Below, piece by piece: positions 1 through 12,200 of a stretch of 64,000 nt of DNA. The notes below the pieces were generated by a model. It worked only from the letters and a program-made list of their open reading frames with translations, was not told where the DNA came from and ran no database searches. This stretch comes from Smittia aterrima (lineage: Eukaryota > Arthropoda > Insecta > Diptera > Chironomidae): the NCBI GenBank assembly GCA_033063855.1, contig CP093829.1, positions 8,380,243 through 8,444,242 on the forward strand, in the 5' to 3' direction. The position numbers were made by a program, and so were the translations under genes. The stretch's first letter is position 1; each line of letters opens with the position of its first letter.

Positions 1-558
1 ACCGTCAATCACGAGGAAAGCCCATTAAAATTATCTCGCACTCTATCCGCTCGAATGAATATTTAATTGAGAATTGCGGGTCCGAATCAACTCTCACGAT
101 CGCCGCTGTTGTCTCGTAAGCATTTTCCCGACTTCACGCGAGTGGAAAAATTGTTTAATTAAATTAATTGAGGAATTAATAATTAATGCTCATCGGTTCA
201 GCTTTCTGCAGTTGACATCAGTTAATCGTAATATAATTAAACGGATTATTTCGCTTCCATCACAGAAGGACAAGGGACGATTAAGGACTTTAAGGGGTGA
301 CCTGAATAAACAAACCTCATTCCGTGTTTCTCTCTCTTATGATGATGCCGTCGAGCCCCAAAGAAAACAAACGTCCAACAAATGAACCGAGCATAAATTA
401 ATAACTTAATTATCCGACGACGAAAGTTTTACGTAAATAATCTCAACTCGGCCACTACACATGTTCTGAATCATTCATCACAAAAGCGCCGTCGGCTGCT
501 AGAACGTGCTTCGGTTTAGATTGTACCGACGAGAGCGCTTTTTTTCCCACACTCGTGG

Positions 559-564
559 TGATAA
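559..564 (+). promoter_or_regulatory. GATA-factor site (TGATAA), distal
   Basis: The sequence GTGATAAC contains a WGATAR match about 270 bp upstream of the predicted transcription start. GATA factors of the Serpent type drive blood-cell genes in flies, so a GATA site upstream of a hemolectin gene is plausible. A six-base match alone is weak evidence. Confidence 0.3.
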
Positions 565-781
565 CAAGAAGAATTCCCTCCCCAGACTGCCGCAACACTT
601 TTCTGGTTAAGTCATCGTCGTTTGCTTTTGTTTACAAGTGACGCACGCTGAGCGATAAAACTCGCCATATGGCGTTTGCATATTTTTTTATATCGCGAGA
701 CGGTCCTCTCGCGTCTGCTCTTGAATCTCGCGCAGTTTCTGCGACTTCCGGTGAATTCTTAAAACGCTTTCAATGTGAAAT

Positions 782-787
782 TGATAA
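782..787 (+). promoter_or_regulatory. GATA-factor site (TGATAA), promoter-proximal
   Basis: TTGATAAG is a full WGATAR match ending ten bases before the TATA box, about 45 bp upstream of the predicted start site. Together with the site at 559 it suggests GATA control in hemocytes, which is an inference from the known role of hemolectin-family genes. Confidence 0.35.
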
Positions 788-796
788 GAAGTTTCC

Positions 797-832
797 TATA
801 AAACCAGCATCGCGATCTCGCACTCATTCAGT
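797..832 (+). promoter_or_regulatory. Core promoter: TATA box and initiator
   Basis: TATAAAA lies at 797-803 and a TCAGT arthropod initiator at 828-832, with its A at 830. The TATA box therefore starts 33 bp upstream of the A, the normal distance for a TATA-initiator promoter. This places the transcript start at 830 and gives a leader of about 220 nt before the start codon at 1051, if the leader has no intron. Confidence 0.7.
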
Positions 833-1050
833 TTTATTTTAATTGTGGCTCAGTTTAAACTTGAAAAGTGAAGTAGAAGTTGAAACATGGAAATCTGTCA
901 ATTGTGAAGCGCTGAAACTAATTGTGCACTTGAATATTTTATGAGGATTTGCACTCGCTTAGGGGATGCAAAAAAAATACTCTTCTCTCTCGTAGCGTGT
1001 TGGTGAATTTTAATTTGAAACTGTTAAGCGCTTAATTCACGAGAGCGACA

Positions 1051-3296
1051 ATGAAATGGATTTATATTGCGGTGTTGCTTAAGCATCTTTTAAGTGGAAG
1101 TGCAGTGAATGGAAGTGGAGAGGGATTTGTCTTCCCTCAGTCAAGCGAGGAAGGGAGTGTTGGAAAGTAAATGGATGAGCTCGTGAAATTTTATTTGCCT
1201 TCTCTTGCCAATAGGCGTTTTCAGCAATTTTCCTATTCAACAAGTCTGAAGTTTTGATTCTCCGCCCGCTTATAAAATTTATGTGAAATTGGCAGATTTA
1301 AATTGTTTAAATTGTTCTCAGCTTGATGCGGAGTTATTCATCGAATTGGCAAACGGAACCGAAATTTTCCAGCGGCTCAGTTAAAACGATCAAGACTTCT
1401 TACTCCTCGTCATCGAGATCTGGTTCAAGCTCTGAACCGATGGTCATGAAAACAAGAACATATCAAACAGGCTCAAGCGGATCTCTAGCGTAACAAAAAA
1501 TTCGCTGACATTTGCAAGTCTTTAATGCTTTTTTTCTGTGTGGACTCTTTAGAAATGCTGGATCATCAAGTTATAGCTTTCAACCATCGCTCTTCAACGA
1601 GGGATTCGCTCCTGCTGGCAGCGCTGGCGGTTCTTACGCTTCAGCGAGCTCGAGCTCGTCTTCCTCAAGCGGTAATTAAAACCAAAAAATTTAAATGAAA
1701 CTCTGCTGGAAATTGTTCTTAAGAGCGAAAAAATTTGTGCAGAAATTCACAAAGTTTGATAAAAATGTCTAAAAATAGAAGAATTCGGAGAAAAAAATAT
1801 GCGGAGGGTCATTGCGATAAAATTCATCGTCGCTTTAAAACATAAAAAATCCCCGAGAATGTTCTTTATGCGTTTATTGAAGAGAGAAAAACTCGTACAA
1901 TGTCATGACAACGAGATTGATATTTCCTTCCAATCTAATCTAGGCTTTCAATGTTCATCGCAGCCTCCTTCACCAGCGAACGGCCGTTTGAAGTGCGTCT
2001 CGAATGTTTGTCAAGCTTCGTGTTTGCCAGATTACAAATTCCCAACGGGCGACTCTTCTTTGTCAATTGGCTGCGTCAATGGACGTTGGATGGTGAAGAG
2101 TCTGAATCTGAATGAGGTTCCCGCATGCGAACGTAATTACTGGAGCTTCCTGCGAACTTCAAATTGAGTAATAATGTGCAACTCTTTTTTTATTTTCCTC
2201 CTCGTCGTTAGCTGTTTGTCTTCCCGCATGCAAAAACAAGGGAATTTGCATTGCGCCAGGCCAATGCAAGTGTCCGCAGAATTTTATGGGCCCGACGTGC
2301 CAACTCGAAAAAAAGGTGATAAGCTCACAAAGAGAATTTTCGATTTGCGAGGCATTAACGTTTAATGGAAATTTTTCAGCTTTGCCTCACATCCCCGCCA
2401 TTACCCGCAAATGCAAAACGAACCTGCACACAATCGTGAGTACATGAATAAAATTATTTTTGAGCTTCCAACTTTTATTCAATGAACTTTCGCTCCAGAT
2501 CGTGCACCGTAACGTGTATGAAAGGTATTTGAAGAGCTTAACTCCTTAGCAACATCAATTTTTAATTTTCTTCATGTTTCAGGTTATAAATTCCCGGATG
2601 GATCGTTGTCGATGAACCTTCAATGCAACAGCGGTGACTGGGTTCCTGAAAATTTGAGCTTAAAGCTCGTTCCTGATTGCGAACGTAATAATTCATTGTT
2701 GATGTTTCACTTGAGTTTGTGATTAAAATTTCTCTCTCTCTCTCTCCCTCGCCACTTCCAGCAACTTGCAATCCGCCTTGCCTTAATGGAGGAAACTGTT
2801 TATCGTACAATGTGTGTCAGTGTACGAAGGATTTCAGAGGAGCTCAATGCCAATGGGGAACCGAGAGATGTGCAACAACGAAAATGACTTTTAATGGAGG
2901 ATTTTCCTGTTCAGGCTCGGCTGACTCTCTCACATGCAAAATAACTTGCCCAAAAGGTGTGAACTTTGACTTTCCACCAGCCGAGAGCTACACCTGCACT
3001 TACGCAACCGGAGAATTTATCCCAAAACGAGTTCCTCGATGTGTCTTTCGTAAGATTCTATTATAAGCTTCGAAGAATCTTAACAACAAAATTTAAAATT
3101 TCTCAAAGCTCCCGGAATGCAAGTTGTTCAATCAAAGCCAGTAATGCAGTATAGTCAAACAAATGGAACTTTGATTAAGAAGGGAGGCGGTAAGACGATT
3201 GTAGTATCGCAAGATAGCGGAGAGGACGAGGAGATTGAAGAAACTCAGACCATTATCAAGAAGACAATAATCCGCAAGAAGGGAAAGAAAACTTAT
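1051..3296 (+). other. Hemolectin N-terminus: signal peptide, Ser-rich and EGF-like modules
   Basis: Exon 1 encodes a hydrophobic signal peptide. Exons 2 and 3 encode a Ser/Gly-rich low-complexity stretch. The following small exons alternate Cys-rich sushi-like segments (1944-2132, 2380-2684) with EGF-like modules at 2212-2315 (CKNKGICIAPGQCKC) and 2762-2860 (CLNGGNCLSYNVCQC). The block ends in a charged linker with Glu/Asp and Lys runs (about 3180-3296) before the first VWD module. Confidence 0.75.
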
Positions 3297-6200
3297 GTAA
3301 GATTTGAAAAGTTTATGGAAAATGCAATGGAAAACTTTATCCGAGAACTTTCATTGCTTCCTTTAAGTGAAGCATGGAAATTGAAGTTTTTTTATTTGAT
3401 AAATCTTTGTCTTGACTAATTTCAATCTTGGCATTGATTTAACTCAATCGAGGTGAAATGAGCTTGAACAAAAGTAAAGTTCCAAGTTTTAAATTTCATT
3501 TGAAATAGTAAATCAGCCGTGATAATCTCTCAACTATTTTCTTCGACTCCACAGACTGTCGATGAGGACGAAGAGTTCTTTGAATCGCCGGGGGTCTACT
3601 CGCTTTACATGTCACAGGACCTTGAAGTAACTTATAAAACTCCAAAGCCGAGCATTTGCATGACGTGGAATGGAAATAAAATTAAAACATTCGATGGCGT
3701 CACTTACACTCACGAGTTGATCTGCTCGCATACGCTGATTCAGGATTATGTTGATGGAACGTTTAACATCATTTTGAGATCGTGTGCTTACGGATCTACT
3801 CAACCATGCCCACATGCATTAGAAGTTTTCATCCAAAGCGAGCAATTCACATTTGAGAATGTCGCTGGTCGAGTGACGATGTTCACCACAAAGAAGGAGC
3901 TCCCCATTCCCGTTCAAATGACGGGTTTGAAAGTAACTCGCTCGGGGACGGATGTGAGGATAGTTTTGGAACAAATTCCAATCACAATCACATGGGATTC
4001 CAAAGTAATGTATTTCCTTTCCATTCGATTTATCAAAGCTCTGCTTTCCGCCCTCCTTTCCCACGCTTCTCTCCATCGTCTTTCATGAGGAAAATGATTC
4101 AGTTGAAATTGAGTTTCCTTCTCGTTTAAACTTTTTTCCGCTTAGAAATTCGTTCAAATTGAAGCATCAGAGAGCATTTGGAATCGAACAGCTGGCCTTT
4201 GTGGTACAATGGACGGGATTATGAGCAACGACTTCATGTCGAAGGATGGAGCTTATCATAAAGTGAGTTCTCGAACAGAGCAACGATTTATTGAAAAAAT
4301 ATATTTTTCTCATTTGTCAGATGGCATCGACATTTGTCGACTCGTGGCGAGCTCTCAACATGGACAAGAATAAAGAAAAGTGCATTCCACAGTCACAAGC
4401 AATCACGTCGATTGCATGCGAGACGTCCATCGAGGAGAAAGCCAATCTCGTTTGCGCTGATCTCTTAAGGAATCCAAAAATGAAAAACTGTTTTAAAATG
4501 TTTAACGAAGACATTTTAATGAAAAATTGCATCTCCGACTACTGCACATGCAACAACGCTTACGAGCGAACTGAATGCATCTGCAATGGTATTTCCGTTC
4601 TAGCCAAGGACTGTCGGTTTCGTGGTGCGATGCTGGAGGACGGGTGGCGAGATTGGCAGATTTGTCGTAAGACTTTCAATATAAAAATTTTCTATTCACA
4701 TCTCGCTGTGTTTCATGTAACAGCGCGACATACGAAGTCAATTTTTCATTCGTCCATTTCATTTCGTTTCAGCTTTAAATTGCACAAATGGTCGTGTGTA
4801 TAAATCATGTGGACCGTTGAATGAACCGTCATGTGGCTCCGCCATCGAGAATGATTCATTTAATTGCCGTGAGGGATGCTTCTGTCCTGAAGGCCACATG
4901 CTAAACGATGATGCTGTTTGCGTGAAGCAAGAGCACTGTCCATGCAAGTTGAAGGGAAAAGTTTTCCCTCCAAAGTCACAGATCAAACGCGATTGCAACA
5001 CGTGCACGTGCGAGCAGGGCAACTGGAAGTGTACAGCGATTACTTGCGGTGCAAGGTGCGCTGCGATTGGCGATCCACATTATTCGACCTTCGATGGAAA
5101 GCGTTACGACTTCATGGGAAAATGTTCTTACGTCTTAATGAAAACTGAGGAGATTTCTATTGAGGCGGAGAACGTCGCATGCTCTGGAGCCATCTCAGAG
5201 AATATGAACTTTTTGCCTTCCATGACAACGGAATTGCCATCGTGCACAAAGTCTTTGACAATTAAGTTTAACGACGATGCTGGTCAGCTGAGGACAATTA
5301 AACTTAAACAGGGCGGATTTGTCTTGCTTGATGGCTTTGAAGTTTCTAAACTCCCAAAGGAATTGTCCAATGGCGCTGTTAAAATCAGACAAGCAAGCTC
5401 AAGTTTCGTTATCGGTGAGAGATTGCTGTGGTTTTCTATTCAACTCGCCAACTATCTCTTCCTCTCTCTCTTTCGCAGTTGACTTCATGGACGGAGCGAC
5501 AGTCTGGTGGGATGGAGCATCTCGAGCATACGTTGATGCACCCGCTTCTTATCGAGGAAAGACTCGAGGGCTTTGTGGAACATTCAATTCAAATTTGCAA
5601 GATGATTTTCTAACTCCGGAAGGTACTTTATCATTCAGAATTTACTCGTCTCTCAAAAGCTCTTTTATATTTGAAAATTCATTTCATCGCAAGATGTTGA
5701 ATTTAACTTTAAAAGGTTGCTCTCGATGAACTTCCCGAGTTTCCTCATAACTCTTCAGAATTTAAGACTCAAAGACAAACGTTTTTCCAGGAGATATTGA
5801 AACAACCGTCCATCCGTTTGCTAACAAATGGCAGACAAAGGATTCCTGTGATTTCTTGAATGATAAAATTGTTCAGCATCCATGCCAAGCGAATGTCGAG
5901 AATAAAGCTAAAGCAGAGAAGATATGCTCAAAGTTGCGAGAGAAGGTATTCGAAGATTGCCATTTGTTTGTCGACCCGGAGGAGTTCTATGAAGATTGCA
6001 TGTACGATGTGTGCAGTTGCAAAGGCGACGTCAGTCAATGCTTCTGTCCTATTTTCGCGTCGTACGCTGCTGAATGTGCTCGTCAAGGAAGCATCCTCGA
6101 GTGGCGCTATCAAGTTTCCGAATGCGGTAAAATTTTTTGTTGTTTGATATGCAAATGAGTTTAATGCATTTTAAAAGCACATTTAATTCATTCCTCTTCT

Positions 6201-9200
6201 CTCGGTCCCTTTCAGCCATCACTTGTCCCAACGGTCAAGTTTTTTCGCAATGTGGCGAAGCTTGCACACGAACATGCTCAGATTTACAAAGTGAGACAGC
6301 TTGCAAGTAAGTTTTTCTTGTAACACGATTTTTAATTAAATATTTTTTTTTTCGTCGACGTCGTCACTTGAGAAATGAGAAATGATGTTGAACGCAAAAG
6401 TAATTTGAATATTTCTTATCGCCATTAGATTGCAGTGTGTCGAGGGTTGTCGATGTCCATTGGGACAAGTTCTGGACGAGAACAACGAGTGCGTAACCAT
6501 AGCGATGTGCAAGTGTGCTTACAAAGGCTTGGAATTCAAGCCTCACTACAAAGAAGTTCGACCGGGACGTAAATTCCTCGAGCTTTGCACTTGTAACGGA
6601 GGAAGATGGCTTTGCGTTGAAGCAACTGGAGACGACTCGATCAAATATCCAGCAGCAGGTGACATTTCAAAGAAATGTTCTGCAACTCGAAATGAAGTGT
6701 TCACAACTTGTGAACCCGCCGAACCTTTGACATGTCGAAATATGCACTTGAATATCTCATCAACGACTGCTCTCTGTCGTCCCGGATGTAAATGCAAAGA
6801 CGGTTTCGTACTCGACACTTTATTGAAGCAATGTGTTCTACCTGAGCAATGTTCGTGCCATCACGGCGGCAAGAGCTTTGCCGAGGGCGAGCAAATGAAG
6901 GAAGACTGTAACACATGGTGAGCGTATAGAAAATTTAATTTACTCGAATTTAGATTTTTCTCTTTTTTGATTTGAAATTTACAGCTTCTGCAAGGGTGGC
7001 AAGTGGGAGTGTTCTACCAAGTCATGTGCATCGACTTGTAGCGTGTTTGGTGACTCACACTTCACCACATTCGACGGACGCGAATTTGACTTCAACGGAG
7101 TTTGTAGCTACGTTCTCTCCAAAGGAAAGCTAATCGATGGCGATGGCTTTACTGTGACGATTCAATCTGTTTTATGTGGATCAAATGGAGTTACGTGCTC
7201 CAAGTCATTAGAAATTAATCTCGTTGGGAATGAACCGGAATCGATTGCGTTCTCATCAGATCTGCCCGTACCCGGAATCAAAAGCAAATTGAATGGTTAA
7301 GTCTCATAATCCACTTGTAATTGAATTAATTAAACGAAAATATTTTCCATTTAGCTAAGCCACTAAAGAAGATGCTCACATATCGCTCGGGTGTGTTCAT
7401 CGTCGTTGAGATTCCACACATCGGTGTTTTGTTGAAATGGGATCGAGGCACACGAGTCTACTTGAAGCTCGAGAATCGGTGGAAAGGTAAAGTTCAGGGA
7501 TTATGTGGAAATTACAATTATGATTCTCTGGATGACTTCTTGAACCCTTCGCTCGGCGTTGAAAGCAATCCAATTATATTCGGGCATTCATGGAAGCTTG
7601 AAGATTCTTGTGCGAGTAAGTTTGTCGGAAAATAGTTTGCCGCAGATTGTGAGCTTTTCAATTTCAATTTAAATCCCTTTAGTTCCAACCGAACAACTCG
7701 ATTCGTGCACATTGAATCCGCAAAGGAAGACTTGGGCTCAGAGGAAATGTGGCTTATTGAAATCCTCTGATTTCGCATCGTGTCATTCGGAAGTATCTGT
7801 TGATAGTTTCTACAAACGCTGCATCTTCGATAGTTGTAGTTGTGATCAGGGAGGGGACTGCGAGTGCCTTTGCACAGCTCTCAGCGCTTATGCATTTGCT
7901 TGCGCTGCGAAAGGAGTTTTCATTAAATGGAGAACGCCAGACCTTTGCCGTGAGTAGATAGACAGTGTTAATTATTGATAATGAACTAATTAGGGCTCTC
8001 ATCATTAAATAATGAACGTGAATTATCAATTAATTCATGAACTGAGAGATTCCTTCTTCGATGATTAATTCTGCTGGAAATTTAACTTCTCATAAAATTT
8101 TATTAAAGCAATGCAATGCGATCCAACCTGCTCGAACTATCATCCGTGTATCTCTCCATGCCCCGTGGAAACTTGCGACAACCTCATGCACCAATCAAAG
8201 AGCTTACGTCTTTGCAACGCCGATGTTTGCGTTGAAGGATGTAAACTCAAAGAATGTCCTGAGGGAAGCGTCTATTCGAACAGCTCCTACAGTGAATGCG
8301 TTCCAAAGTCTGTTTGCAAACCAATCTGTCTTGAAGAAAATGGAATCACATACTTTGAGAACGAGATTATGGCTTCCGACTCTTGTCACTCGTGTAAATG
8401 TACTCGAGGCAATAAAGTCTGTACTGGAGTTCCCTGCTCCGTTGATGTGCCTGACGTAAGTATAAGAGACGTTTACACAAGAAATTATTTCACGCTTCAT
8501 GAGGCGAATGCTTTTTTCTTATGCTTTGACGTTTAAAGCTCTTCACGTCACTAACGATTATCGTCAATTTTTCTTAATTTAGTCTCGAGATGCAGATCTG
8601 AACTGCGTCACTGGCTGGACGGAATGGATTAATCAAGATGTTCTCGCTCAAGTACAAGGATCGAACGTCAAATCATCGAAATCCAATTATTTCAAAGAAG
8701 ACGACATCGAACCGTTGCCAAATAATCTTCAGATGAAAAACATGGCTGGAGTTGGAAAAGCGGTTTGTTCCAGCGATTACTTTGCGGCTATTGAATGTCG
8801 AACGGTTGTAAGTCATAACAGTCCGAAGAAGACTGGGCAGAACGTTGAATGCTCACTCGAGCGTGGATTAGTCTGTAAAGGTCAATGCTTCGACTTTGAG
8901 ATCAGAGTTTATTGCGAATGTGGCGATACAAAGACTTCGTCATCTCCAAAGCCTTTGCCAATCATTCAACCGCCGCAGGTGCCTATCGTCCCCGTCGCCA
9001 CATTGCCAACAACAAATTACATTACAATCTGCGATCCAGCAATTCCCAACGTCGAACATCCTCTCAGTTGCACGAAATTCCTTCAATGCGTGATGTCGCA
9101 GAACGGCTCATTCGTTTACACTGAAAAAACCTGCGGCGATACGATGATGTTCAATCCAAAAGCAATGGTCTGTGATTGGCCCGCAAGCGTTCAAGCAATT

Positions 9201-12200
9201 AAACCAAATTGTGGTTTGACCCCGACAGAGAAGCTTGTTGTACAAAGAGTTTGCCCGCCGGGCTTTGTTTGGAGCGAGTGCGCTATTCCTTGCAACAGAG
9301 CTTGCAACTACTATAAGCAACAACTGAGAGTTTCTGGCAACTGCACAATGGCATCAAACGATTGCATTCCGGGATGTTTGCCAGTTGGATCTGCTTTGAC
9401 TTGCGATTATCCGAAGCTTTGGAGGGATTGGAAGAGCTGCGTTGATTTACAAGCGTGTACATGTGTTGGACCGATGAATGAGATTCTTAAAGTGAGAGAG
9501 AGATTTTGATTTAATTTGAAAGTTAAAATTAATTTCTTTCCTTTTTTCTTTTCACAGCCTGGTCAAGTTGTTTATATTTCCGATTGCAAAACGTGTCAAT
9601 GTCTCAACAACGAATATATTTGTGCGAACGTTCCTTGTGCTAAGAATCCGACAACGCTTCAACCTCTCATTGTATCATCAACGATGAAAACAGTTGAAGC
9701 TTCAAGGGAAATCATTGGACTTCCTTCTTACATAAGAATCTGCAATCCAGGAATTCCTCACGTTGAGCATCCGAATTCTTGTTACAAATTCCTGCATTGC
9801 CAGCCAGCAGCGAATGGATCGTTCGTGTATGCTGTGAAGACTTGTTATCCTGACATGATGTTCAATCCGACAGCAATGGTTTGTGATTGGCCTGCGAGTG
9901 TTAAAGCGATGAAGCCAAGTTGTGGAGTCAATCCAGGAGAAATTGAGATTTGGGAAACTGAAGAGCTTATCATCAAACGAACGAGAACAAGTCACTATCC
10001 TTCATCATCAACTCAACGAACTGTCATCATTAATTCAGGTTCTTCAGCTTCAGCTTCTTCGTCAAGCTTCCAGTATTCTCAGTTAGTGATGCCTTCTTAC
10101 ATAAAGATTTGTAACCCAGCGATTCCTCATGTTGAGCATCCAAACTCTTGTTACAAGTTCCTTCACTGTCAGCCAGCTACGAATGGATCATTTGTTTATG
10201 CTGTGAAGACTTGTTATCCTGATATGATGTTCAATCCAACGAATATGATTTGTGATTGGCCTGCCAGTGTCAAAGCTATTAAACCTCAATGCGGAGTTGA
10301 TGCTGGAGAAGTTGAGATTTGGGAAACTGAAGAACTAATCATCAAACGAACTAAGACAAGTTCCAAAATTCCATCGTCAACTCAACGATCAGTAAAAACT
10401 ATTTCAGTCACGGAAACTTTCATTTGTGATCCTACTGTGCCAATTATGGAAGATACTGAGTCTTGCAGTGGATACATCGAATGCTTACAGAAAGATGGAA
10501 CTTTTATTCTTCAGCATAGCTCTTGTGGATCTGTTAAGATGTTCAATCCTGTCACGAAGAGATGTGAGTTGCCAGAAGAAGTTTTCGTTCATAAACCTGA
10601 TTGCAGAATTGAAGAAAAGTTCTTTGAAATATTTGATTTGAAGACAGTTTCTCCAATCATCATTCCAAGCACTTTAACTCCGCCGTCGCCATGCACACAA
10701 GGCGAGCTCGTTCCTCTACTCAATCAGCTTCCTGACTCTTCATTCACTGCTAGCAGCATCTTAGGAAATGCTTTCAAACCTGAGTTCGCTCGACTTGATC
10801 CTAAGCCAACAGACAAAAGCGGAGGTTGGTCACCGAAGACAAACGATCTCAATCAATATTTGCAAATTACTTTCCCGCAAGCTGTGCCAATTCACGCTGT
10901 GATCATTCGAGGAAGCAAAATGTTTGATCAATACGTGACAAGCTTCAAGATTCTTCACAGTTACGATGGAAACACTTATCACGTTCACGAGAATCTTCAA
11001 AAGAAACCGGAAATCTTCAGTGGATCAGTTGATTCTAAGACTCCAGTGAAATCGATCTTCAACACTCCAATCGAAGCGAAGATCATCAGAATCTATCCGA
11101 TCACTTGGCATGGAGCAATTGCTTTACGAGCTGAGCTCTTGGGTTGTCTGAATCCTTCACAACCTTTAGTCTTTACAACTGTGAAGATTCTTCCAACGAC
11201 AACTCAACGAGCAATAACTAATTCACCAATTATCTTCGTTCCAACTCAACAAGTTCCAATGTTCACCGAAGCTCCTCTTGAGCCACTCTGCGATGATCCT
11301 CTCGGAGTTGAGAACAGTGCATTGAGTCCAAGTCAAATCGAATTCAGTTCAATTAAAGATTCTGGATCAGTGAAGACAAAAGTTAAAAAGAATCCTCTTG
11401 AGATAATTAAATTGAGTTCAGCGAGAGGTTGGATGCCATTAGTCGATAGTTTGAATGAGTTTGTTTTGGTAAGTTTGATCTCATTTGTTTCTCAAGGATT
11501 GAGATAATAAACTTCTCGTTTAGATCGATTTCCTCGATCATCGCAAGCTTACTGGAGTCATCACGAAAGGAGGAGAATATGGTTGGGTCAAATCATTCCT
11601 CGTTTTGTATTCGAAAGACAAAATCATTTGGAACATCGTTTCTGACAATCTCAATCAACCAATTGAGTTCTTAGGAAACGTTGATTCTGATTCCGTTAAG
11701 AAGAATTTGTTTAAAACTCCGATCAATGCTCAATTTATGAAGATCTCGCCGACGAAATGGCATGGCGCGATTGAACTAAAACTTGAACCTTTGGGATGCT
11801 TCAAACCTTATCGTGAGTCACTTTTCTCTGAAAATTTCTTTAAATTAAATAATTTTATTTCACAGCAAAAGTAGCTCAGACCACAGGAAGACCAAAAGAA
11901 GAATTTGAAATCGTCACTCCGAGCTCATGTGGAGTCTGCAAAGGAGTTTTACCTCCACGCCCAGTTGATGCTAATTCTTGCATTTGCTATCCTCCACTTT
12001 ATTGGAGTGGATCCGAGTGCGTTCCTCAAACTCAATGTCCATGCGTTGAGGGTCACATGGCTTATGAGATTGGCGAGAGTTATCAAACTGAAAACTGCTT
12101 AGATTGCGTTTGTAAGATTGGCGGAGTCGCTGACTGTAAACCAAAAGTTTGTCCACCCTGTGGCAAAGGATTACGACGAGAGTCGCCTCTCTCTTGCTCA

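Larger units (their letters stand above)
1..796. other. Upstream flank of the hemolectin-like gene, no gene seen
   Basis: No convincing coding region. An open frame of 103 codons at 74-385 has no recognisable domain and no neighbouring exons that join to it, so I treat it as chance. The stretch ends in a TATA/initiator core promoter and carries two GATA-type sites (listed separately). It is the likely proximal promoter of the downstream gene. Confidence 0.5.

Noticed and set aside
74..385. 103-codon open frame upstream of the hemolectin-like gene
   Set aside because: No recognisable motif, no exon that joins it in phase, and it lies well upstream of a good promoter for the next gene. Treated as a chance frame.
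2731..2752. CT-dinucleotide tract near an exon border
   Set aside because: It is the polypyrimidine tract of the intron ending at 2761, so it is explained by splicing.
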